Shown: piece by piece, positions 39,494-46,966 of the stretch | Position numbering within the stretch: position 1 is the stretch's first letter | Layout: every line of letters starts with the position of its first letter | Assembly: GCA_035653595.1 (NCBI GenBank) | Contig: DASRBO010000072.1 | Location: 1-48,680 of the forward strand | Reading direction: 5' to 3' | Length of the DNA: 48,680 nucleotides | DNA from: DASRBO01 sp035653595 | Lineage (GTDB): Bacteria; Actinomycetota; Acidimicrobiia; Acidimicrobiales; JAJPHE01 | Translations under genes and position numbers: made by a program | The notes under the pieces: model-generated | Seen by the model: only the letters and a program-made list of their open reading frames with translations | Database searches by the model: none | What the model was told of the DNA's origin: nothing

Positions 39494-40587
39494 CCGAGCC
39501 GCTCGAGCCTGAACCGATCGACCCCTTTGTCGAGCGCGAGAAGACTGCCCCGGCAGCCGATGCCGAGGCGGTGTTGTCGGTGCGGGACCTGAGGGTGACC
39601 TTCGCCTCCGACGACGGGCCCGTCAAGGCGGTGTCGGGGCTGTCCTTCGACGTCCACGAGAACGAGGTGCTGGGGATCGTGGGGGAGTCGGGCTCGGGCA
39701 AGAGCGTCACCAACCTGGCCGTGCTGGGCCTGCTGCCCAAGTCGGCCCAGGTGACCGGGGAGGCCTTCTACCGGGGCCGCCAGCTCATCGGCCTGCCCGA
39801 GGCGGAGATGCGCAAGTTGCGGGGGGAGAGCATCGCCATGGTGTTCCAGGACGCCCTGGCCGCACTGAACCCCGTCTACACGGTGGGCAACCAGATCGCC
39901 GAGGCGATCAAGACCCACCATCCGGAGAGGCACGACCGTGAGATCCGGGCCCAGACCATCGAGCTGCTTGACCTCGTCGGCATACCCAATCCCAAGGAGC
40001 GGGTGGACGAGTACCCCCACCAGTACTCGGGAGGCATGCGCCAGCGGGCCATGATCGCCATGGCCATCTCCAACGACCCCGACGTTCTGGTGGCGGACGA
40101 GCCCACCACCGCCCTCGACGTGACTATCCAGGCCCAGGTCCTCGAGGTGCTTGAGCGGATCCAGGCGCGCACCAGGTCGGCCATCATCCTGATCACCCAC
40201 GACCTCGGCGTGGTGGCAGGCCTCAGCGACCGGGTCATGGTCATGTACGCCGGGCGGGCGGTGGAGGTCGGCGAGGTGGACCAGCTCTTCTACGACGGCC
40301 GTCATCCCTACACCCTGGGGCTGCTGGCATCCCTGCCCCGTCTGGACGAGGAAGAGCAGCGCCTGCAGCTGTTCCACATCGAGGGCTCGCCTCCCTCCCT
40401 GCTGAGGGTGCCGCCCGGTTGCCCGTTCCACCCGAGGTGCCGCTTCGCCCGACTCCCCAGTCCGTGCTCGACCGAGCTGCCGCTGCTACGGGCCTGCGGG
40501 GAGCTGTCACACACGGCCGCCTGCCATTTCGCCGAGGAGATGGCCTCGGTCCAGCCGGAGCAGCTGCGAGTGGACGTCAGCCGGTGA
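39490..40587 (+). CDS. oppD: ABC transporter ATP-binding protein (OppD/DppD family)
   Basis: 365 residues from the ATG at 39490. Walker A is GESGSGKSV, the Q-loop MVFQDALAALNPVYTVG, the signature YSGGMRQRAMIAMA, Walker B VLVADEPTTALDV, and the H-loop LITHDLGVV. The C-terminal oligopeptide-transporter domain has CPFHPRCRFA with later Cys residues; OppD/F proteins can carry an Fe-S cluster there. It powers import with OppF. Confidence 0.95.
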   Translation: MTEPLEPEPIDPFVEREKTAPAADAEAVLSVRDLRVTFASDDGPVKAVSGLSFDVHENEVLGIVGESGSGKSVTNLAVLGLLPKSAQVTGEAFYRGRQLIGLPEAEMRKLRGESIAMVFQDALAALNPVYTVGNQIAEAIKTHHPERHDREIRAQTIELLDLVGIPNPKERVDEYPHQYSGGMRQRAMIAMAISNDPDVLVADEPTTALDVTIQAQVLEVLERIQARTRSAIILITHDLGVVAGLSDRVMVMYAGRAVEVGEVDQLFYDGRHPYTLGLLASLPRLDEEEQRLQLFHIEGSPPSLLRVPPGCPFHPRCRFARLPSPCSTELPLLRACGELSHTAACHFAEEMASVQPEQLRVDVSR

Positions 40588-41645
40588 GCGAGGTGGCGGC
40601 GCAAGACGTGACGTCGGGCAAGGCCTCCCAAGGGCAGCCTGAGCCGTACGGCGACGGGACCTCCGAGGTGATCCTCGAGGTGGCGGACCTGGTCAAGCAT
40701 TTTCCGGTCAGAGCCGGGTTCTTCCGTCGGGTGGTCGGCCAGGTCCACGCCGTGTGTGGGATCTCCTTCGAGCTCCGGCGGGGGGAGACCCTGGGCCTGG
40801 TGGGTGAATCAGGGTGCGGCAAGTCCACCGCCTGCCGGTCGGTACTGAACCTGGTCCGGCCCACGTCGGGGTCGGTCCGGTTCCGCGGCACGGAGGTGCT
40901 GGAGCAGCGGGCAGCGGGCATGCGCCAGCTGCGGCGCCACATGCAGATCGTCTTCCAGGACCCCTACGCCTCGCTGAACCCGAGGATGACGATCAGCTCG
41001 ATCGTCAGTGAACCGCTCCGTGTCCACCACCTCTATGACGAGCAGGGGCGGGACCGGGTGCGCCAACTGATGTCGCTGGTCGGCCTCGACCCCGAGCACC
41101 TCAACCGCTATCCCCACGAGTTCTCCGGCGGTCAGCGCCAGCGCATCGGCATCGCCCGCGCTCTCGCCCTCGACCCCGAGCTGGTCGTGCTGGACGAGCC
41201 CGTGTCCGCCCTCGACGTGTCGATTCAGGCCGGGGTCATCAACCTCCTGCGGGACCTGCAGGGTCGGTTGGGCCTGGCCTACCTATTCGTGGCCCACGAC
41301 CTTTCGGTCGTCAGGCACATCTCCGACCGGGTAGCGGTCATGTACCTGGGCAAGATCGTGGAGACCGGCACCCGCCAGGAGGTATACGGGAAGCCGTCCC
41401 ACCCGTACACCCAGGCCCTGCTGTCGGCGGTCCCCATCCCCGACCCGCAGGCTGAGAGAAGGCGGAAGCGCATAGTCCTGGAGGGCGACGTCCCTAGCCC
41501 GGTCGACCCCCCATCCGGATGCCGGTTCCGGAGCCGCTGCTGGAAGGCCCAGGCGATCTGCGCCGAGGAGGAGCCGGCCCTGGTCGATCGAGGCCAGGGG
41601 CACCCCTCGGCGTGCCACTTCGCCGAGGTCCGCGAGGTGATCTGA
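40584..41645 (+). CDS. oppF: ABC transporter ATP-binding protein (OppF/DppF family)
   Basis: 353 residues from the GTG overlapping the oppD stop. Walker A is GESGCGKST, the signature FSGGQRQRIGIARALAL, Walker B VVLDEPVSALDVSIQ, and the H-loop FVAHDLSVVRHI. SGCRFRSRCWKAQ with downstream Cys matches the OppF C-terminal domain. It completes a full importer (A-B-C-D-F). The last 152 bases of the gene are overlapped, on the other strand, by the read-through end of the serine recombinase frame, which is probably fortuitous. Confidence 0.95.
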   Translation: MSEVAAQDVTSGKASQGQPEPYGDGTSEVILEVADLVKHFPVRAGFFRRVVGQVHAVCGISFELRRGETLGLVGESGCGKSTACRSVLNLVRPTSGSVRFRGTEVLEQRAAGMRQLRRHMQIVFQDPYASLNPRMTISSIVSEPLRVHHLYDEQGRDRVRQLMSLVGLDPEHLNRYPHEFSGGQRQRIGIARALALDPELVVLDEPVSALDVSIQAGVINLLRDLQGRLGLAYLFVAHDLSVVRHISDRVAVMYLGKIVETGTRQEVYGKPSHPYTQALLSAVPIPDPQAERRRKRIVLEGDVPSPVDPPSGCRFRSRCWKAQAICAEEEPALVDRGQGHPSACHFAEVREVI

Positions 41646-43410
41646 GCCCGGTAGAGTCGGGATCCGCCCGTGAGGGCGAGACGTCGGAGTGGCGGAATAG
41701 GCAGACGCGCCAGCTTGAGGGGCTGGTGCCCGCAAGGGCGTGGGGGTTCAAGTCCCCCCTCCGACACTGACTCGTTGCCCACGGGTCGGACTCCGCGATC
41801 ACCACCCGTCGCGATGGGTCGTAGGTGAGCCGGAGGCCGAGCTTCGAGTAGACCTCGGCCTTGTCTTCGGGGCTCGCGTGGGCGAGGACGTCGAGCAGGC
41901 TGCCGAGGCCGTTGATAAGTGCGGCGAGCTGGTCTCGGGACATGCGGCCGCTGGTGCGGTGGGTGCTGGTCCGATCGTGCTCCCCTTCTGCAGCGAGACG
42001 TTCGGCCTGCACTTCGGCTATCCAGGTGGTGACGACGGCAGGGTCGGCGCCAGCGTCGAGGGCGGCGCGGTACTTGGCGAGGCGATCGTCGCAGTCGGCG
42101 AGCCGCTTTCGGGCGGCATCGAGGTTGGTCGTGTGCGCATCGTCGGTTGACGCGCTGGCCGCGTGGAGTGCGTCGAGGGTGTCGTCGATGTTCTTCGGGT
42201 CGAAGACCTGGGCCAGCCAGCCGTCGAGCGCCCCCGTGACTGCGTCCTCGCGCAGGTAGACATTCTTCGGGTGGTCGACCTCGTTCACGACGGCGTACTC
42301 GCTGGGGTAGCGGCAGCGGTAGTGGGCGAGACCGTGGTTGTAGCTACCTTGCATGGCCCGGCCGCACATCCCGCAGCGGATCAGGCCCCGGAAGGCGAAG
42401 GGGCGGGGGGTCGGGCGGGGCTTCCGCGTGACTTCGCGGGTGCGGCCAGCTGAGGCGATGGTGCGAGCCTGGCGGTACAGGTCGTCGGTGACGATCGGTT
42501 CGTGGGTCAGCGTTTCGGAGTAGATCCACTCGGCCTCGTCGTTCCAGCGCATCTTGGTCTCGTGGCCGAGCGCCACGTCCTCCACGTCGATGAGTACCTC
42601 GTCGCGACGCTGGCGGTTCCATACTTGCCGTCCGGTGTAGCGCGGGTTGGCCAGGATGGCCCGCACCGCCAGCTTCGACCAGGCCTTGCCGTGACGGTGC
42701 CGGTTCCGCTCCGGGTCGTTGGCTGAAGGGCTCGGGATGCCCTCGCGGGTGAGGCGTTCGGCGATGGCGTACAGGCCTGCACCTGACACGTACTCCTCGA
42801 AGATCCGCTGCACGACGGGCGCGGTCGCGGGGTCCGGCTCGAGGCGGTGCAGGCGCTGGCCGTGCGCCGACTTGCCCGGGTTGGGATGGGGGCCGGCGTC
42901 GACCAGGCGGTACCCGTAAGGGGGCCGGCCGCCAAGGAAGCGGCCTTCGCTGCGGGCCTGGGCGGCCATGGCCGAGCGGACCCGGATCTTGATCCGGTTG
43001 CGCTCGCCTTTCGACATGCCGCCGTACAGCGACATGACCAGGTCATGGGCGTCGGAGCCGGGATCGATGGCGCCGCCGACCTCGGGCACCCACAGCTCGA
43101 CGCCGTAGTGGGCGAAGACCGGGAAGGTGAGACCGAACTGGTTGCCGTAGAAGGCCCGGGCGGGCTCACCGATGACGACCGCCTCGAAGCCACGGTCCAC
43201 CCTGGCCAGCGCTTCCAGCAGGGCGGCCGCCTCGGGTCGGCGCTTCCACGGCAGGGAGCGGGAGCGGCCGATGTCGAAGTACTCGGCGACGACGACGCCG
43301 CCGGCCGGCTCGATAAGCGCCCGGGATCGAGATAGCTGCCAGGACTTGGAGGACTCCGGGTCCTGCTGGTCCTCGGTGGACACCCGGCCGTAGAAGGCGA
43401 ACCGCTTCAC
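41494..43410 (-). CDS. Large serine recombinase (integrase) reading through tRNA-Leu
   Basis: 638 residues from the GTG at 43410. The resolvase catalytic domain opens with RFAFYGRVSTEDQQDP (nucleophile Ser11). The recombinase domain includes GRFLGGRPPYGYRLVDAG and ILANPRYTGRQVWNRQRRDEV. The zinc ribbon is RCGMCGRAM with a later CRYPSEY, followed by a coiled-coil (about 430-475) that controls synapsis in this family. The element-encoded part ends near residue 548. Residues 549-576 (with RRGDLNPHALAG) come from antisense tRNA-Leu, and the rest from antisense oppF down to 41494. After excision the C-terminus would differ. The enzyme integrates and excises the element. Confidence 0.9.
   Translation of the reverse strand: MKRFAFYGRVSTEDQQDPESSKSWQLSRSRALIEPAGGVVVAEYFDIGRSRSLPWKRRPEAAALLEALARVDRGFEAVVIGEPARAFYGNQFGLTFPVFAHYGVELWVPEVGGAIDPGSDAHDLVMSLYGGMSKGERNRIKIRVRSAMAAQARSEGRFLGGRPPYGYRLVDAGPHPNPGKSAHGQRLHRLEPDPATAPVVQRIFEEYVSGAGLYAIAERLTREGIPSPSANDPERNRHRHGKAWSKLAVRAILANPRYTGRQVWNRQRRDEVLIDVEDVALGHETKMRWNDEAEWIYSETLTHEPIVTDDLYRQARTIASAGRTREVTRKPRPTPRPFAFRGLIRCGMCGRAMQGSYNHGLAHYRCRYPSEYAVVNEVDHPKNVYLREDAVTGALDGWLAQVFDPKNIDDTLDALHAASASTDDAHTTNLDAARKRLADCDDRLAKYRAALDAGADPAVVTTWIAEVQAERLAAEGEHDRTSTHRTSGRMSRDQLAALINGLGSLLDVLAHASPEDKAEVYSKLGLRLTYDPSRRVVIAESDPWATSQCRRGDLNPHALAGTSPSSWRVCLFRHSDVSPSRADPDSTGLRSPRGPRRSGTPRGAPGLDRPGPAPPRRRSPGPSSSGSGTGIRMGGRPG
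41652..41657 (+). promoter_or_regulatory. -10 box TAGAGT for tRNA-Leu
   Basis: TAGAGT lies 25 bases before the tRNA and just after the oppF stop. A small hairpin CGCCC-GTGA-GGGCG (41665-41678) in the leader could end oppF transcripts or assist processing. Confidence 0.45.
41683..41766 (+). tRNA. tRNA-Leu, anticodon GAG
   Basis: 84 bases without an encoded CCA. The acceptor stem is GTCGGAG/CTCCGAC with discriminator A at 41766. The anticodon stem is CCAGC/GCTGG with loop TTGAGGG, so the anticodon is GAG at 41717-41719, reading CUC and CUU. The long variable arm GCCC-GCAA-GGGC marks a class II tRNA, and the T arm is GGGGG-TTCAAGT-CCCCC. It faces the serine recombinase gene tail to tail. Confidence 0.95.
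41683..41766. other. Probable attachment site (attL) of the right-hand element within tRNA-Leu
   Basis: The recombinase gene lies directly beyond the tRNA 3' end, and its reading frame continues through the tRNA without a stop. Conserved host genes end here and accessory genes begin. No second copy of the tRNA 3' end is present to the right within the window, so the other end of the element must be outside, or the element is a remnant. Confidence 0.5.
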
Positions 43411-43748
43411 GATGCTCTCCTGGCTTCCTGGTCCCGGCGGCGAGCCGGGGCACCGGACGTTCTACCTCCGCCCGGCTCGGGAGGGGAAGAATCGAGGCGC
43501 CGCTCGTTGGCGTGCAAGAGGATGCGAAGGAGCGCAGCGGCAGCCTCGGGCGTGAGCCGGGGCGGGTCGCCCGGCACCACGACCCTGATGGCGGGTCCGG
43601 CCAGGGCATGCCCGGCGGCGACCGGCGACGGGAGCCGGCTGTCGGCGCCAGACAGCGCCTTTCTGCTCGGGGTTGGCCGGTGGTGGCCGCCCCCGGTGGC
43701 GCGGCCGCCGGACGGCGGGTCGGAGGAGGGGGGATTGGTCGGAGCCAT
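43407..43748 (-). CDS. Small hypothetical protein coupled to the serine recombinase
   Basis: 113 residues. Its stop overlaps the recombinase start by 4 bases (GTGA), so the two are co-translated. Most of it is Pro/Arg/Gly-rich and probably disordered; one ordered helix-like segment reads RLTPEAAAALLRILLHANER. A short segment of this kind is, from memory, common in small ORFs before actinobacterial serine recombinases, which supports it being real. It could be a directionality or partner factor; this is inference. No weak-start alternative is better than the ATG at 43748. Confidence 0.6.
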   Translation of the reverse strand: MAPTNPPSSDPPSGGRATGGGHHRPTPSRKALSGADSRLPSPVAAGHALAGPAIRVVVPGDPPRLTPEAAAALLRILLHANERRLDSSPPEPGGGRTSGAPARRRDQEARRAS

Positions 43749-44314
43749 GGGCAGCCCACGGCCGAAGTCGTGCCCACCCCGTAAATAGGGCTGGGCGGCC
43801 GAATTTGGGACAAAAGAATTTCGGTTTCGGCGAAACTCTTCCTCGGCGGACAGCTGCTACACGGCTACTACAGATTGCAGGTGGCGTGTAGTAGCGCCCT
43901 GGGGGAGCGCGCACGCGGGCAGAAGGCGGCGCGATCGCCGGGCCGCCCTGAAAATCTGGCCTGGACGAAATTTTCTTTGTCCCAAAACGGCCCTGAAACC
44001 CCTATTTAGAGGGTGGAGGTCGTGCGACCAGCTTGTCCCGCATTACTCCGCCAGCCATCGCACGAAAGGAGCCCGACACGAATACCTGTCTGTCCCCACC
44101 AACGACGCCGGCAATCCGTCGACCCATTGGCCCGGCCGCTTTCCCCGCCGTCGGCATGGCCGTGCCCGGCCCGGACGGTTGGCCCCTCGGATGACGGTCG
44201 CTTCACCATCGTTCCGCCGGTCCTCCCAGAACCGAGAAGCCCGGATCACGCATTATCGCTGGTCAGGGCCCCATCGGGCCCTCGGATGGCGCCCCCGACA
44301 TACAGGGGGAATCT
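43749..44314. other. 566-base region without a credible gene
   Basis: Apart from the inverted-repeat region, 44016-44314 has only poor open frames (Pro/Arg-rich, no ribosome sites). It probably forms the promoter and leader of the replication-relaxation gene; a GAAAGGAG stretch near 44065 has no start codon at proper distance. The region may hold an origin, an operator array or an attP half-site, judged from its palindromes and neighbours. Confidence 0.4.
43775..44015. repeat. Control region with long nested inverted repeats
   Basis: Left arm 43775-43823 and right arm 43966-44015 are imperfect inverted copies. Shared cores are CACCCC-N-TAAATAGGG / CCCTATTTA-N-AGGGTG, CGGCC, TTTGGGACAAA / TTTGTCCCAAA and AATTTCG / CGAAATT. 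Inside lie a 9-bp perfect repeat GCTACTACA / TGTAGTAGC (43864-43872, 43887-43895), an overlapping alternative CTACACG / CGTGTAG (43857-43863, 43885-43891), and GCGATCGC (43931-43938). It is richer in A+T than its surroundings and has no gene. Confidence 0.8.
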
Positions 44315-45148
44315 GTGGCTGACGCCGGCCGGAGGAGGGTTGACGATCGGTTGGCGCTAGAAGTCGCTAGCCGGGTGACCGCCAGGGACCGCTATGTCTG
44401 CCGTCTCCTTCTCGACCACCAAGTGCTCACGACCGGGCAGATCCAGCAGGTGACGTTCCCAAGCGAACGGACTGCTCAGCTCCGTCTTGCTCAACTCCGG
44501 AGGCTCCGTGTCATCGACCGATTCCGTCCGTTGGTCGCGACCGGCTCCGCGCCTTCGCACTGGATACTCGACTCGCTGGGCGCCGCCGTCCTGGCCGCCG
44601 AGGACGGGGTCGAGGTCCTGGAGTTGCCCTGGCGCCGGGGCAGGTCCATCTCCCTCGCCCAATCCGGCCAGCTCCGCCACGCGCTTGCCGTCAACGGGTT
44701 CTTCTGCTCGCTCCTTGCCGAGGCCAGGGTCAGAGTCGATTCCGAACTCGTGATGTGGTGGCCCGCCCGGCGCTGCGCCGCGGCGTGGGGAGACATCGTC
44801 CGTCCCGACGGCTACGGAGTGTGGGCCGAAGCCGGCCGCCAGATCGCCTTCCTTCTGGAATACCGCGACGGTAGGGACCAGGCCGGACAGCTAGCCGAGA
44901 GGCTGGAGGCATACGCCCGGCTCTTCGACGCCACCGGCCAGCGGGTCCCTGTGCTCTTCGTCTTTCCCGGACCCAGCCAGGAAGCGCAAGCCCGCAAGGT
45001 CCTGTCCCATCCCACCGTTCTCCTCGCCACGACGGCCCCGATGCACGGCCAGTCGCCTTCCGAGGAGGTGTGGCTGCGGAACGCCTCTTGGGGTGGCCCC
45101 GAGCGGTGTCGGCTGATCGACCTCTTACTCCCGCCGCCGGCTTGTTGA
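44315..45148 (+). CDS. Replication-relaxation family protein
   Basis: 277 residues from the GTG at 44315, with AGGGGGA 4 bases upstream. The N-terminal winged helix runs RDRYVCRLLLDHQVLTTGQI through RLAQLRRLRVIDRF. The central LEYRDGRDQAGQLAERLEAYARLF and VPVLFVFPGPSQEAQARKVL segments fit the Replic_Relax (PF13814-type) fold, related to restriction-like nuclease cores, found on actinobacterial plasmids and integrative elements. It is thought to act in plasmid replication or relaxation at an origin. The palindromic region just upstream is a natural target. Domain assignment is from memory. Confidence 0.7.
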   Translation: MADAGRRRVDDRLALEVASRVTARDRYVCRLLLDHQVLTTGQIQQVTFPSERTAQLRLAQLRRLRVIDRFRPLVATGSAPSHWILDSLGAAVLAAEDGVEVLELPWRRGRSISLAQSGQLRHALAVNGFFCSLLAEARVRVDSELVMWWPARRCAAAWGDIVRPDGYGVWAEAGRQIAFLLEYRDGRDQAGQLAERLEAYARLFDATGQRVPVLFVFPGPSQEAQARKVLSHPTVLLATTAPMHGQSPSEEVWLRNASWGGPERCRLIDLLLPPPAC

Positions 45149-45164
45149 GACCGCTGCCAGGCGG

Positions 45165-45323
45165 TCAGCGAGACGACCAGGGACCGCTTCTCGGGGTCGG
45201 CCGGGGCTTGGTACCCGTGGACGTTCGGGGCGTGGAGCGATCGTGCGCCGGGACGCGGGTCCCGTCCTGCCGGGTGTACGGATGGACGTACACGACCTTC
45301 TTGCCTTTGCTGGTTTCAGCCAT
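45165..45323 (-). CDS. Small 52-residue basic protein
   Basis: The ATG at 45323 has a very good ribosome site (AGGAGG 8 bases upstream). The frame reads MAETSKGKKVVYVHPYTRQD, then GTRVPAHDRSTP and a Pro/Thr/Arg tail, ending at the TGA 45167-45165. The centre resembles short Tyr-Thr-Arg-x-Asp-Gly-Thr-x-Val-x-x-His motifs in phage and element proteins of Actinobacteria. It is transcribed divergently from the TIGR04255-like gene, whose promoter it adjoins. Function unknown; it might be a structural or DNA-binding peptide. Confidence 0.6.
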   Translation of the reverse strand: MAETSKGKKVVYVHPYTRQDGTRVPAHDRSTPRTSTGTKPRPTPRSGPWSSR

Positions 45324-45374
45324 CTGGCTTCCTCCTCTCTTCCCAATGAGGGATATGGGAAGTATAGTGGGAAG
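45324..45374. promoter_or_regulatory. Divergent promoter with GGGAAG repeats and -10 box TATAGT
   Basis: On the plus strand TATAGT (45363-45368) lies 6 bases before the GTG at 45375, a leaderless arrangement. Two direct copies of GGGAAG flank it (45357-45362, 45369-45374), and an inverted copy CTTCCC is at 45339-45344. On the minus strand the same stretch offers ACTATACTTCCCATATCC as promoter sequence for the 52-codon gene. The repeats straddle the -10 box, as expected for an autorepressor site. Confidence 0.6.
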
Positions 45375-46184
45375 GTGCCTGCAACCACCACAGCGCCGTT
45401 CGGCCCCTCGGTGCCCGAGGTGGCGCTGAGCCGGTCTCCACTAGTAAGCGTCATCGCTCAGGTGCGTTTCCCGCCCGTTATGAAGATTGAGTCGGACGCC
45501 GGGTTCATCGCGCCGTTCCAGGAGGCAATCCGCAAGGACTATCCGATCCTCCGTCCGGAGCGGCAGCTCGGCGTGCTGATCGGCCCGGGGGGGATGCAAC
45601 CGCAAGACGCCGGGACAGTGTGGCGCTTCGAAACGAAGGATCCCGACGCATGGCAGGTGACCCTGGCCCCCACCTTCGTCTCACTTTCCGCCCGGCGTTA
45701 CACCCGCCGGAGCGACCTCCTCGCCCGGCTCACCGTCGTGCTGCACGCCCTCGACTCGTGGCTCAGCCCGAACATCAGCGACCGGATTGGCGTTCGCTAC
45801 GTCGACCGGCTGACCGGCGACAGCCTGACGCGGCTGAGCAGCCTCGTGCGGCCAGAGATTCTCGGCATAGCCGGTGACGAAGAAGCTCTGAGGGAGGTGG
45901 ACGTCGTCCATGCGCTCTCTGACGCTCTCTTCCGCCTCGAGGATTCCTCCGAAGTTCGGGGAAGGTGGGGGAGCCTTCCCGCCGGCGCGACGTACGACCC
46001 GGGCATCGAACCGGCGCGTGAGCGCAGCTGGGTCCTCGACATCGACCACTACACCTCCAAGCAGGAGGACTTCGACCTCGCCATGATCGGCGAGAGGGTC
46101 GCTCAGTTCTGCGATCGGATCTACACCTTCTTCCGGTGGGCGGTCACCGACAACTTCCTTCACGAGTTCGGAGCGGGGGAATGA
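45375..46184 (+). CDS. TIGR04255-like family protein, first gene of a three-gene operon
   Basis: 269 residues from the leaderless GTG at 45375. The N-terminus reads SRSPLVSVIAQVRFPPV, then FQEAIRKDYPIL, and later RYTRRSDLLARL, ISDRIGVRYVDRL and LDIDHYTSKQEDFDLAMIGER. This arrangement (an API-like opening strand, a central RxGxRYxD motif, a long helix at the end) fits the TIGR04255 family, which is scattered among bacteria and often placed next to regulators in accessory regions. Biochemical function is unknown. Its stop overlaps the next start (ATGA), so it is co-translated with the HTH protein. Confidence 0.68.
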   Translation: MPATTTAPFGPSVPEVALSRSPLVSVIAQVRFPPVMKIESDAGFIAPFQEAIRKDYPILRPERQLGVLIGPGGMQPQDAGTVWRFETKDPDAWQVTLAPTFVSLSARRYTRRSDLLARLTVVLHALDSWLSPNISDRIGVRYVDRLTGDSLTRLSSLVRPEILGIAGDEEALREVDVVHALSDALFRLEDSSEVRGRWGSLPAGATYDPGIEPARERSWVLDIDHYTSKQEDFDLAMIGERVAQFCDRIYTFFRWAVTDNFLHEFGAGE

Positions 46185-46966
46185 GTCCCCGCGTCGCGGA
46201 GTCGCCTCCTGAGAGGGGCGGGCTGGACGACGAGACCTCGTGGTCGATCCTGCCGCTAGCCGGCCTCTTCACGTCTACGTTGCCCACGTCGACGCGCCTC
46301 GGTATGCCCTTCGTCGTCCGACCCCTTGACCATGCCCCCATGGACACCGAAGGAATGACGGCCGCTTTTGGTAGTTGGAGCCGCCCGTTCTGGCGCATGC
46401 ACCTCACAGCTACCGAGACGGGAATCAGCTATCTGGCCGCCCCCAGCTCTGGGCCGGACGAGGTCGAACGGCTGCGTGACGACATTTCCCGGCGCTCGCG
46501 ACTCACGCGCCAGCAGATCGCCAGGGCAATCGGAGTAGACCGGCGGTCGCTCAGTGCCTGGGTGAAGGGCGAAGCGACCCCCGGCAGGGGGAGGTTCGAG
46601 CGGCTGCAGCTACTGGCTGGCCTCGTCCGAGAGATCGAAGCGGCCGAGCCCGGCCGGTCGGCCGAGCTCCTCCTCCGGCGCAGCGACGGGTACGACCTCC
46701 TCGATCACATCGCAGCCGGCCGGCTCCAGGTTGCGCAGAACTGGCGGGCCTTCCACGGGTCCCAAGCAGTCGCCGTCGGGGAGCGGAGGCCCGCCAAGAC
46801 TCCTCTTCACCACAAGGCGCTCAACGCCTACCTCAGAGGAGAGCTTCGTCCCTTCGGGCGATCCACGACTGTCCGGCAAGAGTCAGACTACGAGCAAGAC
46901 CTCTCCACGGCGGAGCAGCTCATGGCCGATGAGCCTGCTCGGAGGACACGTCCCGGGTACCGATGA
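46181..46966 (+). CDS. Helix-turn-helix (XRE/phage-repressor-like) protein
   Basis: 261 residues from the ATG at 46181. The N-terminal 95 residues are not recognised. An HTH at about 99-132 reads SRLTRQQIARAIGVDRRSLSAW with VKGEATPG, the usual Cro/C1 form for recognising an operator. The C-terminal part (EQLMADEPARRTRPGYR end) is unassigned. It is overlapped on both sides by its operon partners. It could repress the leaderless promoter at 45324-45374, whose GGGAAG repeats are candidate operators. A position inside the operon, between two unknowns, is typical of antitoxin or regulator components. Confidence 0.62.
   Translation: MSPRVAESPPERGGLDDETSWSILPLAGLFTSTLPTSTRLGMPFVVRPLDHAPMDTEGMTAAFGSWSRPFWRMHLTATETGISYLAAPSSGPDEVERLRDDISRRSRLTRQQIARAIGVDRRSLSAWVKGEATPGRGRFERLQLLAGLVREIEAAEPGRSAELLLRRSDGYDLLDHIAAGRLQVAQNWRAFHGSQAVAVGERRPAKTPLHHKALNAYLRGELRPFGRSTTVRQESDYEQDLSTAEQLMADEPARRTRPGYR

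Noticed and set aside
44013..44360. 115-codon plus-strand frame before the replication-relaxation gene
   Set aside because: Pro/Arg-rich, no ribosome site, overlaps the better-supported start at 44315 and looks like no known protein.
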